A DNA stretch of 64,000 nt from Dethiobacter sp. (GTDB taxonomy: Bacteria > Bacillota > Dethiobacteria > DTU022 > UBA8154). Position numbers and translations under genes: made by a program. The stretch covers positions 19,712 to 83,711 of the forward strand of contig DYEO01000079.1 of assembly GCA_020725665.1 (NCBI GenBank), in the 5' to 3' direction. Shown piece after piece: positions 50,159 through 59,096 of the stretch. The number at the start of each line of letters is the position of its first letter. Position 1 is the first letter of the stretch. The notes beneath the pieces were generated by a model. The model was not told the DNA's origin, ran no database searches, and was given only the letters and a program-made list of their open reading frames with translations.

Positions 50159-51661
50159 TTAATTTATTTCCAATCCGGATGAACACTTTAAGACTTTTTC
50201 CTGATCACATTCGCAAGCATTTAGATTGGCAGCGATACTTCCCTTGTAAAAAACAATTACGCGGTCGCTTGCAGAAATAACTTCAGGCAGATCAGAAGAG
50301 GCAAATATTACCGATCCACCAGCTTTAACAAATCCTCCTAAGAGCTTATGAACCTCTGCCTTTGCTCCCACATCCACCCCGTGCGTAGGTTGATTTAGCT
50401 GGAGTACTGTGGCATCACTGGCAAGCCACTTGGCAATTACCACTTTTTGCTGGTTGCCTCCGCTTAAATTTTTAACGGGAGTTTTTAAACTGGGAGTTTT
50501 AATGTTAAGAGCTTTTATTAGAGGTTCTACCAAGGATTGAGCTTTTTTCCGGGATATAAAACCAAACTTGGTTACTTTGGCTAAGCTAGGCAGTAAAATG
50601 TTTTGCTCTACTGACATTTCAGCAATAATACCTTCGTTTTTTCTATCATCCGGAACATAACCTATTCCTTTTTCAATTACATCTGCCGGTAATCTTATTA
50701 CTATTCTTGCTCCATTCATCATAACTTCACCATCATGAAACTCTTTCTTTCCGCTTAAACACTCCAGGGTTTGGCCTGCTCCAGAGCCAAGCAAACCGGT
50801 TAACGCAAGGATTTCGCCGGTTTTAACATGAAAAGATATGCTATCATCATCTTTTTTAAACCGTAAGTTATTAACACAAAATGCTTCTTGACCTATCTCC
50901 GCACTTTCTTTTGGATAGAGTGTCTTAATTTCGCGCCCCACGATATTTTTTATTATCTCTTCTGCGTTTGTTTCTTCTTTTTCAACTACAGTAATAACTC
51001 TTCCATCCCGCAGAACTGTTATTCTATCAGAGATTTCCATGACCTCTTCAATCCTATGTGATACAAAGATAACACTTGTCCCCCTATTTTTAAGCTTGCG
51101 AATAAATTTAAACAGCATCTGTACTTCTTTAGGTTCCAAGCTTGCTGTTGGCTCATCCATAATGACAATTTTTGCTTGGGTGTTGACAGCCTTTGCAATG
51201 TCGATGATTTGCTTTTCTGCAGCATTTAATCTGTTAACTGGTGTTTTTGGATTTAAATTAATTCCTAGTGATTCCAAAAGTTCTTTGGAATTTTTCATAA
51301 GAGTTGCGCCACATAATACAGAAATGAACCCCAGTATTTTTTTTTGCGGCAGCTTATCCAGAAATAAATTCATGGAGATGGGAAGGTCTGGTATAAGCTG
51401 CCGTTCCTGGTGGATTACAACTATTCCTTTGGCCAATGAATCGGCAGGATCTTTCGGGTTAAAAGGTTTTCCCTCCAGGTAAATCTCGCCCTCATCTTTT
51501 TTATAGGCGCCGGCCAGAATTTTTATAATTGTGCTTTTACCTGCACCATTCTCCCCTACCAGTCCCATAATCTCCCCTTTTTTTAAGTCAAAACTAACGT
51601 TTTGCAATGCCTGAACACCAAAAAATCTTTTTGAAACATTTGAAATATTTAAATTATCCAA
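50159..51661 (-). CDS. Sugar-type ABC transporter ATP-binding protein (two ATPase domains, RbsA type)
   Basis: 500 aa; GLVGENGAGKSTIIKILAGAYKKDEGEI, MDEPTASLEPKE, NLSGGNQQKVVIAKWLA. Note NQPTHGVDVGA where DEPTRGIDVGA is usual. Confidence 0.9.
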   Translation of the reverse strand: MDNLNISNVSKRFFGVQALQNVSFDLKKGEIMGLVGENGAGKSTIIKILAGAYKKDEGEIYLEGKPFNPKDPADSLAKGIVVIHQERQLIPDLPISMNLFLDKLPQKKILGFISVLCGATLMKNSKELLESLGINLNPKTPVNRLNAAEKQIIDIAKAVNTQAKIVIMDEPTASLEPKEVQMLFKFIRKLKNRGTSVIFVSHRIEEVMEISDRITVLRDGRVITVVEKEETNAEEIIKNIVGREIKTLYPKESAEIGQEAFCVNNLRFKKDDDSISFHVKTGEILALTGLLGSGAGQTLECLSGKKEFHDGEVMMNGARIVIRLPADVIEKGIGYVPDDRKNEGIIAEMSVEQNILLPSLAKVTKFGFISRKKAQSLVEPLIKALNIKTPSLKTPVKNLSGGNQQKVVIAKWLASDATVLQLNQPTHGVDVGAKAEVHKLLGGFVKAGGSVIFASSDLPEVISASDRVIVFYKGSIAANLNACECDQEKVLKCSSGLEIN

Positions 51662-51834
51662 AGAAATAAGCCTCCGCTGTGTAATAAATATATTTTTTTC
51701 ATTGTATAAAAATTTAATTGTATTTTCAAATTAATATACCATACTTTTTTTCCTTTATATAGGTGTAATTACTACCAGTTTTAATAGATAAAGTTGTATG
51801 AACAATACAAATAATAAAAAGATGAGGGTGGTAA

Positions 51835-51900
51835 TGTCGTGCTCCTCCACCAGCCTGCGCGTCAATTCCATCACCTTTAACATACAGAAAATTAATATTT
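51835..51900 (-). pseudogene. ABC ATPase C-terminal fossil, very short
   Basis: Minus-strand LKVMELTRRLVEEHDITTLIF resembles the region after Walker B of an ABC ATPase (MELTxxLVEExxLTTLMVTH). No adjoining domain. Confidence 0.3.
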
Positions 51901-52025
51901 AACCTCAAATCTAACGCTGAATCCTAATATTTTAGGGTTATTTCGTAATAATAACAGTGATACCGCTGACTCGGCCTGCCTATTTGCACAGATATACCCT
52001 GGGAATGCAAAAGAGGTATAAGCAA

Positions 52026-54719
52026 ATGTCTTACAACAAAGAGATAGAGGATGTTTTCCTGGAGTTTAAGACCAGCCCCGAGGGCCTTTCCCCGGACGAA
52101 GCGGAAAAGCGCCTGCTGGAAGTTGGCCCCAATATACTTGACGCCGAAGAAAGAATTAATCCGGTCAAAGTTATCCTGCATCAATTTGCAGACCCACTCA
52201 TTTATATCCTCCTGGTTGCCGCAGTATTTACGGCCATTATCCGCCATTTCATCGATACGTGGGTCATCCTGGCCGTGGTTGTGATTAACGCCATTATCGG
52301 TTTTACGCAGGAATGGAGGGCGGAACAGGCCATCCGCTCTTTACAGGCACTGGCCGCTCCCCAATCACACGTACTGCGTGCCGGCAAAAGACTGGAGATA
52401 GAAAGCAGTATGCTGGTGCCGGGAGATATCGTTTCCCTGGAATCGGGAACCCGGGTACCCGCAGATTTGCGCCTGTTTGAAGTAAAACGGCTGGATATTG
52501 ACGAATCCACATTAACAGGGGAATCCATAAGCGTGCATAAAAATACGCAAGTTATCCGGGATGAGGGGATAAGCTTAGCCGATCGCCGCAATATGGCCTT
52601 CATGGGTACCCTGGTACTCTCCGGACGGGGCCGGGGAATTGTTGTGGGAACAGGCAGAGCCACGGAACTGGGACAAATTTCCGACCAGGTCCGCCACGTA
52701 AAACCTGCGCCCACTCCCCTGCAGGCCCAATTGGGCAAGTTCAGCCGCTGGCTTGGCCTGGTCATCCTGCTTATCTCCGTGGCGAGTGTGGCCCTGGGTC
52801 TGGCCCTTGGGCGCCGGCTCTTTGATATGATCCTGACGGGAACAGCCCTTGCCGTGGGCGCGATCCCGGAGGGTTTACCCGTTGTCGTAACGATCACCCT
52901 TTCCATCGGCGTCAAACGCATGGCCAGGAGAAATGCCATCGTGCGCAGGTTGCCGGCTGTGGAAACCTTGGGTTCAACGACTGTAATTGCTTCAGATAAG
53001 ACGGGAACCCTTACCAAGAATGAAATGACCGTGCAAATGGCTTGGGCCGGTGGGGCTACTTACCGCTTCAGCGGTGTCGGCTTCGAACCTGCCGGTGAAA
53101 TCCTGGACGAAAGGGATGAACCAGTCAACCTGAAAAACCACCGGGCACTGGAAAAATGCCTGCGCGTGGGATTATTGACCAACGATTCCCGGCTGGGTTT
53201 TGCAGAGGAACGGGGATATTATCCCGATGGTGACCCCACGGAAGTTGCCCTGATCGTGGCTGCCCAAAAAGCGGGGCTCAGATTGGAAAACCAGGCCCTC
53301 ATCTATCCGACCCTGGACGAAATTCCTTTTGAATCTGATCTAATGTATATGGCTACCCTGCACAAAAGCCCCCTGGAGGATGGAAACCTGATTTTCGTCA
53401 AGGGTGCCCCGGAGAAGGTAACAGCAAGGTGCGACTGCATACTGGATCATACAGGAGACAAAGAATCCCCCTTTGGTGACCGGGAGACGGTTTACAGCCA
53501 GGCCAGGGCATTCTCCCGGGAGGGTCTGCGGGTGCTGGCCATGGCGTACCGCAGGGTTCCTGCAGAAGTTACCACACTTAATGACGAATTAATGAAAAAC
53601 GGCTTTACCCTGCTCGGACTGCAGGGCATGATCGACCCGCCCCGGGAGGAGGTTTTTACAGCCATTACCCAGGCTAAAAAAGCAGGAGTCCGTGTAATCA
53701 TGGTTACAGGGGATAACCGGGAAACGGCAGTAGCCATTGGCCGGCGCCTTGCACTGGTTGAGGGGGAAAATATTGCGGTCCTTACCGGCAGTGAACTGGA
53801 AGAAATATCTGACCACGAGCTTTTTAACAGGGTTCGGGAAGTGAATGTTTACGCCAGGGCTACTCCCCTACATAAATTGCGCATTGTGCAGCAGCTTATT
53901 AAAAATGGCGAGGTTGTTGCCGTAACCGGCGATGGAGTTAATGACACGCCGGCACTTAAGGCCTCCCATATCGGGGTGGCCATGGGGAAGGGAGGCACGG
54001 ATGCGGCCAAAGAAACATCCGATATGATTGTTACCGACGACAACTTTGCCAGTATTTTTGACGCGGTGAAGGAAGGGCGGGTCGTATTCAGCAACATTCG
54101 CAAGGTTATTCTTTTCCTTCTGTCCACCGGCCTGGCACAAATAATTCTCATTTTTATCTCCCTGGCATTGGGGATGCCCTTACCCCTGCTGCCGGCTCAA
54201 ATCCTCTGGTTAAACCTTGTATCGAACGGCCTCCAGGATGTGGCCCTGGCCTTTGAGCCGGGAGCTAAGGGAATTATTGAACTGCCGCCCCGCAAGCGGG
54301 AAGAACCTGTCCTCACTTCCCTTATGCTGCAAAGACTTGTCCTTATTGGCATAGTCATCGCCGTCGGCACCACTTATACTTTTACCCGGGCTTTGGAGCA
54401 GGGATATGCCCTGGATCATGCCCGGACCGTAGCCCTGACTACCATCGTTCTTTTTCAGCTGTTTAATGTTTTTAATGTCCGTTCCGAAACCCTCTCCATC
54501 TTTAGGATGGCCCTGCTGTCCAACCCTTTTCTTTTCTTCAGTGTGATCGCCTCCATTGCTGCCCAGGTGGCCATCGTCTACGTACCGGCCTTCCAGATGA
54601 TCTTCAGAACAGCCCCTTTAAATATCTACGATTGGGTTTTTGTTGTATTGATGGCAATTGTTGTGCTGGCAGCTGTTGAAGTGGAAAAAGCTTTCAGAAC
54701 TCGGTTTGCCCGACTGTAG
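52026..54719 (+). CDS. Cation-transporting P-type ATPase (Ca2+-ATPase/PacL-like)
   Basis: VIASDKTGTLTKNEMTVQMAW, MVTGDNRETAVAIGRRL, VAVTGDGVNDTPALKASHIGVAMGKGGTDAAKETSDMI. Start refined to ATG 52026; the track ORF begins at 51957. Confidence 0.93.
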   Translation: MSYNKEIEDVFLEFKTSPEGLSPDEAEKRLLEVGPNILDAEERINPVKVILHQFADPLIYILLVAAVFTAIIRHFIDTWVILAVVVINAIIGFTQEWRAEQAIRSLQALAAPQSHVLRAGKRLEIESSMLVPGDIVSLESGTRVPADLRLFEVKRLDIDESTLTGESISVHKNTQVIRDEGISLADRRNMAFMGTLVLSGRGRGIVVGTGRATELGQISDQVRHVKPAPTPLQAQLGKFSRWLGLVILLISVASVALGLALGRRLFDMILTGTALAVGAIPEGLPVVVTITLSIGVKRMARRNAIVRRLPAVETLGSTTVIASDKTGTLTKNEMTVQMAWAGGATYRFSGVGFEPAGEILDERDEPVNLKNHRALEKCLRVGLLTNDSRLGFAEERGYYPDGDPTEVALIVAAQKAGLRLENQALIYPTLDEIPFESDLMYMATLHKSPLEDGNLIFVKGAPEKVTARCDCILDHTGDKESPFGDRETVYSQARAFSREGLRVLAMAYRRVPAEVTTLNDELMKNGFTLLGLQGMIDPPREEVFTAITQAKKAGVRVIMVTGDNRETAVAIGRRLALVEGENIAVLTGSELEEISDHELFNRVREVNVYARATPLHKLRIVQQLIKNGEVVAVTGDGVNDTPALKASHIGVAMGKGGTDAAKETSDMIVTDDNFASIFDAVKEGRVVFSNIRKVILFLLSTGLAQIILIFISLALGMPLPLLPAQILWLNLVSNGLQDVALAFEPGAKGIIELPPRKREEPVLTSLMLQRLVLIGIVIAVGTTYTFTRALEQGYALDHARTVALTTIVLFQLFNVFNVRSETLSIFRMALLSNPFLFFSVIASIAAQVAIVYVPAFQMIFRTAPLNIYDWVFVVLMAIVVLAAVEVEKAFRTRFARL

Positions 54720-54744
54720 TCGAACACGATTTCGCTAGCACTCC

Positions 54745-55440
54745 TTTTTAAATCCTATCCCGGCATGTTACCTGCATGACCAGGAAGGTGATATCGTCAT
54801 CCCCCTACAGGTTACCATCATTAAACCATCGGGAATCCTCATTAACAGCCTGGACAATCACATGCGGGTGCAGGTGACTGTTCTCGTAAAAGGTCTTTTT
54901 CAGCCTACCGGCATACATTTTATAAAAACACTCAGCATGGCCCCATCCAGATCGTGGCCGGAGACATCGGAAAGATAGATTGTGAGTTTATTACCAGTTT
55001 GGATCACATCGTAAAATCGCTGCCCAGCCTTTGCGCAGTCTGGTGGTGGGCAGCAAAGGAAAGGCCTTCGATATCAGGGAGGGTCACAGGTAATGTCCGC
55101 TCATGAAGTTGCTTGGCCTTATTAACGGTTTCGTTCAACTGGTGATAGAGTTTCTCCAGCTCCAGGGTATATTCCTAATGATTCGATCGCACCGAAAATT
55201 TCTCCGGACGCATCGCGCAGCCTGGAAGCGGAAACCCATAAATGGGCACCTCTGCCTTCGTAAATACCCGGGACGTAAACCAAGTTATTATCACTACATT
55301 CAATATTTTCCCACATAATCCCTTTCAGACGTCCCTGTAAAGTGATAAGCCCTTTAAAAAATCTGCCTAACAAAAAGATCCACGCTAAAAAAATCGTGAA
55401 ACTTTCATCATCCAACCGCACAAAGCCCTGATTGGATGCT
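54745..55440 (-). pseudogene. PAS-SpoIIE/RsbU-like PP2C phosphatase remnant, frameshifted
   Basis: Manual minus-strand reading in shifting frames: LPDIEGLSFAAHHQTAQRLGSDF / YDVIQTGNKLTIYLSDVSGHDLDGAMLS / FYKMYAGRLKKTFYENSHLHPHVIVQAVNEDSRWFNDGNL*GDDDITFLVMQV; upstream PAS-like ORF 55122..55421 (HLWVSASRLRDASGEIFGAIESL). Confidence 0.7.
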
Positions 55441-55468
55441 TCTAGGCACGGTGAACCGCTTTATTGTT

Positions 55469-55636
55469 TCAATCCCGGTTTTTTCCAACGTATATCCTAT
55501 AGTCAACGAGCAATTTATCCAGTACCCGGCTTTTGCTCACTATTTCGGGATCGGAAAGATTATTTTTGTCGGATAAGAGTCGTTGCAGTTCTTCCGTAAT
55601 TTTTTGAATATCCTTTATTAATTGATCATGGTACAT
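55469..55636 (-). CDS. Spo0E-like aspartyl-phosphate phosphatase, small protein
   Basis: 55 aa, below the track cutoff: MYHDQLIKDIQKITEELQRLLSDKNNLSDPEIVSKSRVLDKLLVDYRIYVGKNRD*; S-x-x-LD-K-L-x-x-Y pattern resembles the Spo0E family. Confidence 0.6.
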   Translation of the reverse strand: MYHDQLIKDIQKITEELQRLLSDKNNLSDPEIVSKSRVLDKLLVDYRIYVGKNRD

Positions 55637-55747
55637 TTTGATTGTCCTTCACATTTAAATTGTCTTGGTAAAAACCCGTACCACTTCGGAATTCGGAATG
55701 TCGGTGCCGGGCTCTTGCAATTGTGGGTGTATTTCTGCTTTCTCCAA

Positions 55748-55945
55748 CTAGGATGGCATTCTAATATTCAGTAATTTTGAAATTTTCTTAATATATCGCT
55801 TTCCAGGCAGGACACCGTAGAGTATCTCAGAAAACCTCGTTTCAGAAATATCGTGTAAACGGCAAAATTCTTTTTGGGTAAGGCCCAGTTCCAGCAGCCT
55901 TTTTTTCACCTCCAGTCCGAAAGGAGTAAGCGCCCTTTTCCGCAT
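55748..55945 (-). CDS. Small Cro/XRE-like HTH protein
   Basis: 65 aa; GLEVKKRLLELGLTQKEFCRLHDISETRFSEILYG; divergent from the CI-like gene. Confidence 0.7.
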   Translation of the reverse strand: MRKRALTPFGLEVKKRLLELGLTQKEFCRLHDISETRFSEILYGVLPGKRYIKKISKLLNIRMPS

Positions 55946-56009
55946 GGTGTTCCATCTCCCAGTCCCGGCAAACCTGCCGGTAGAAGAATTTCAGAGCGTG
56001 TGGTAGAAT

Positions 56010-56089
56010 ATGCGTAAAGATTTACGGTTTTAACTATTATATGCGTAATATTACGTCATGTCAATAGTTAATGCGTAAAATAATTACAT
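56010..56089. promoter_or_regulatory. Three operator-like repeats in the divergent cro/cI-like intergenic region
   Basis: ATGCGTAA occurs at 56010, 56041 and 56071, each followed by an inverted TTAC: CGTAAA-GA-TTTACG; CGTAATATTACG; GTAA-AATAA-TTAC. Spacing 31 and 30 bp. Confidence 0.75.
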
Positions 56090-56136
56090 GTTTACCTCTC
56101 TTTTCATTTTGGGGTTACAAAAAATAAGGTGGTAAA

Positions 56137-56844
56137 TTGGACACAATAGGCAAAAGAATTCATTTCTTAAGAAAAAAACATAACCTCACCCAGAAACAAC
56201 TAGCTGATTCCACCGGGCTACAAAGGGGAAATCTCAGTCATTATGAAAAGGATAAAATTAAACCTGCGGCAGATGCCATCATCGCCCTATCAAGGTTCTT
56301 TAACGTTAGTACAGACTGGTTGCTAACAGGAAAAGAAAAATCAAGAGAGGCATATTTACCCGGTAATTTGAGCGAAGAAGAGAGAGCGGAGCTGGAAAGA
56401 TACGGAGAATTTATTATGTGGCGACGGGGAAAAGCTAAACAACCTGATCTTTACATTGCGGAAAATATGAATATGTTTGAGCAGGAAGAAGAAGTACTGC
56501 TCCCGCTGCTCAGAGATGCCGCTGTTGATATGGCTGAGCACAAACTATTTGAAGGTTTTGTGCCCGTTCCAAAAAAAATTGCCGGGGAAAACACTTTTCT
56601 ATTCAGAGTCCGGGACAGCAGCATGCGGGAAGCGGGAATTGAGTATGGAGACCTTGTTATTGTCCGTTTCCAGCCCCATGTAGAAAACGGGGAAACGGCA
56701 CTGGTGCGTGTAGGGGATGATTTTTTAGTAACCTGCATGAGCGAAAAACAACCCCATGAAGAGATGAGAATTGTGGGAAAGGTGGTCGGAAGCGTTAAAA
56801 AAGAAGATGCTGACGTTAAGATATGCCGCTTCTTCCAGGAATAA
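56137..56844 (+). CDS. XRE-family repressor with S24 (LexA/CI-like) peptidase domain
   Basis: 235 aa, TTG start; KRIHFLRKKHNLTQKQLADSTGLQRGNLSHYEKDKIKPAADAI and FLFRVRDSSMREAGIEYGDLVIVRFQPHVENGETALVRVGDDFLV. Confidence 0.88.
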   Translation: MDTIGKRIHFLRKKHNLTQKQLADSTGLQRGNLSHYEKDKIKPAADAIIALSRFFNVSTDWLLTGKEKSREAYLPGNLSEEERAELERYGEFIMWRRGKAKQPDLYIAENMNMFEQEEEVLLPLLRDAAVDMAEHKLFEGFVPVPKKIAGENTFLFRVRDSSMREAGIEYGDLVIVRFQPHVENGETALVRVGDDFLVTCMSEKQPHEEMRIVGKVVGSVKKEDADVKICRFFQE

Positions 56845-56929
56845 CGCACCCTTCTTTGCAGGACAGCCCGGAAGCCAGCTTTAAGAGGGGGATGGAACAA
56901 GGTGGCAGGTCTCTTCTCCCACAATGGTC

Positions 56930-57367
56930 GCTGCGGGTATAATGGCCGCGGGGTTTATACTGGCTGTAATCCAGTTCATAGGGAAAAATGGCGGAAAAAG
57001 AAAACCCTCCCTCACCCCTGACTAACTGGTATTCTTCCTGTCCCATCCGCACGGCGGCTTGCGGCAGACCGGCCGGCAGGGGTTTTTCCAGGGCCTGCTG
57101 GGCCACGGCGAGGACAGTCATGTTTTTTTCCAGGACCTGCTTTAACTCCGCGTTGCTTATATAATTATATAGAAGCAGGGACTTTTGCAGCATGCTTTCC
57201 GTCAAATCTTCCAGCATGGGCAGGAGTTTTTCATTTTCCAGGGTCCGCAGGGAGTAGTCGAAAAAGATATGGTAGACCTGGAGGACGGAGTCGGTCGTGA
57301 CAAAGGAGGGGAGCTTTTTGTATTCATTGTTTTCATAGATATAAAACAGCGGCCTTCTCCGGGAGAA
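56930..57367 (-). pseudogene. DUF3160-like protein remnant
   Basis: Open frame: YENNEYKKLPSFVTTDSVLQVYHIFFDYSLRTLENEKLLPMLEDLTESML...FSAIFPYELDYSQYKPRGHYTRS then non-homologous sequence; N-terminus shifts frame near 57367. Confidence 0.65.
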
Positions 57368-57480
57368 TAACTGCCTGAAATACCTCCTTCAGGGGATACG
57401 AGATAAAAGTGTTGAGTGTTATGAGGGATAAATCCTGGTTGAAGAAGTGATCATTAGAACCGTACCCGTGATCCGTTTCG

Positions 57481-58626
57481 CTAGCCTTTGAGGACGCCGA
57501 GGGGGGTTAGTTTGACCAGGGGTCTGACCAGGTCGCGCTGGCTATCCATCACCGCTTCAATATCCTTATAAGCCATGGGTGCCTCTGCGTAGTCGCCTCC
57601 CCAGGGACCGCAGACGATCCCCTGCATGGCGGCATTGGCCATCTCCTCGGTGATCACCCGGTTGGCCTCGTGACGGCTCATCGCCCGCCCGGCGCCGTGG
57701 GAGGCGGAGGCAAAGCTTTCCTCATTGCCCAGGCCCTCCACGATATAGGAAGGAGTTCCCATGGAACCGGGAATAATACCCCGCTCTCCTGAACGGGCGC
57801 GAATTGCGCCCTTGCGGTGCACTACAACCTCTTCACCGAAATGATGTTCCCTGGCCGCGTAATTATGGTGGATCTCCACACGATCTTCCACCTTTCCCGC
57901 GGGAACGGCAGCAGCAAAAACTTCGCTGAAACGTATGGACAGCAGTTCCCGGTTGGCGCGGGCAAAATTCAGGCAGAACTGCATTGCCGTGAAGTAATCC
58001 TCTCCCGCCTCATTCTCCAGATTTAACGGGGCCAGATCATACTCCGGGGGAACGATCTTTTTTACTTTATTTATTTCCTTTGCCAGCTTGTTATAAAAGG
58101 AAGCCACCTTCAGCCCGATGTTGCGGCTTCCGGAGTGAACAAGCAGCCAGATATACCCGTCGCTGCCTTTTTCTATGCTGCAAAAGTGGTTGCCGCCGCC
58201 TAGAGTACCGAGCTGCCGGCGTGCTGAATTGAGCTCCTGGCGGATAATGGGGAGCGGGGGTGCAGCGGCAAAACCGTCCCAGGGTTGGGGCCGGGGGTGA
58301 TGCTTGAAACCCACGGGAATGAGCTCCCTAGCCCCGGCCAGGACCTGCCTGACCTGATGCGCCGTAACCGTCGTGGCCCCGGTGCGCAGCGCCACCACTC
58401 CGCAGCCGATATCGACCCCTACCGCATTGGGAATAATAAACCCGCCGGCAGTGGCCAGCACCCCGCCGATGGGCATGCCGTATCCTTCGTGCACATCGGG
58501 CATGAGGGCGATATGGCTGAAGGCAAAGGAGAGGTTGGCAAGGTTTTGAGCCTGCTGCAGCGCCCCCGCCTCCAGCGTATGCGCCCATATTTTAAGCGGT
58601 AATCGTCCTTCGTGGATAACGCGCAT
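57481..58626 (-). CDS. rtcB: RtcB-family RNA ligase
   Basis: MPDVHEGYGMPIGGVLATAGGFIIPNAVGVDIGCGVVALRT, LGTLGGGNHF, HGAGRAMSR. Start refined to ATG 58626 (RBS GGAAGGGG); the track ORF begins at 58641. Confidence 0.93.
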   Translation of the reverse strand: MRVIHEGRLPLKIWAHTLEAGALQQAQNLANLSFAFSHIALMPDVHEGYGMPIGGVLATAGGFIIPNAVGVDIGCGVVALRTGATTVTAHQVRQVLAGARELIPVGFKHHPRPQPWDGFAAAPPLPIIRQELNSARRQLGTLGGGNHFCSIEKGSDGYIWLLVHSGSRNIGLKVASFYNKLAKEINKVKKIVPPEYDLAPLNLENEAGEDYFTAMQFCLNFARANRELLSIRFSEVFAAAVPAGKVEDRVEIHHNYAAREHHFGEEVVVHRKGAIRARSGERGIIPGSMGTPSYIVEGLGNEESFASASHGAGRAMSRHEANRVITEEMANAAMQGIVCGPWGGDYAEAPMAYKDIEAVMDSQRDLVRPLVKLTPLGVLKG

Positions 58627-58826
58627 AATTTCCCCTTCCAAAACAATACCTGCTAATTTTGTTTCTCAGCAGGTATCATTATACCAAATATAAATTATGC
58701 GGTATACCCGGCATGTGTTAAATCTGTGATAATGGCCCCCCGCACATATTTAAACCTTAAAAATCTTTATATTCTTGTAGAATTATCGTATAATAATGTT
58801 AAAATAATATGATTGGAGGAAGTACA

Positions 58827-59096
58827 ATGATTATAAAATCATCAACCACACTCCGGAATGACTATCATGCCATATCAAAACTTGCCCACGAAAAATCCGA
58901 GCCGGTCTATATCACCTTAAATGGCGAAGGCGACCTTGTTGTCATGAGCATAGAAGCATTCGAGAGGAGGGAAGCCATGCTGGACCTTCGTGAAAAATTG
59001 CTGTATGCCGAACAACAACGCCTGGCTGGTGAACCCACAATATCACTGGATGAAGCGCAAAAACGGTTGAAGGAGAGAATCAATGGGCAAATGTAA
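58827..59096 (+). CDS. Phd/YefM-like type II antitoxin
   Basis: MIIKSSTTLRNDYHAISKLAHEKSEPVYITLNGEGDLVVMSIEAFERREAML; RBS GGAGGA at 58815; overlaps the toxin gene by 14 bp. Confidence 0.85.
   Translation: MIIKSSTTLRNDYHAISKLAHEKSEPVYITLNGEGDLVVMSIEAFERREAMLDLREKLLYAEQQRLAGEPTISLDEAQKRLKERINGQM

Noticed and set aside
52202-53017. 271-aa minus-strand ORF
   Set aside because: Antisense to the P-type ATPase gene; composition typical of a shadow ORF.
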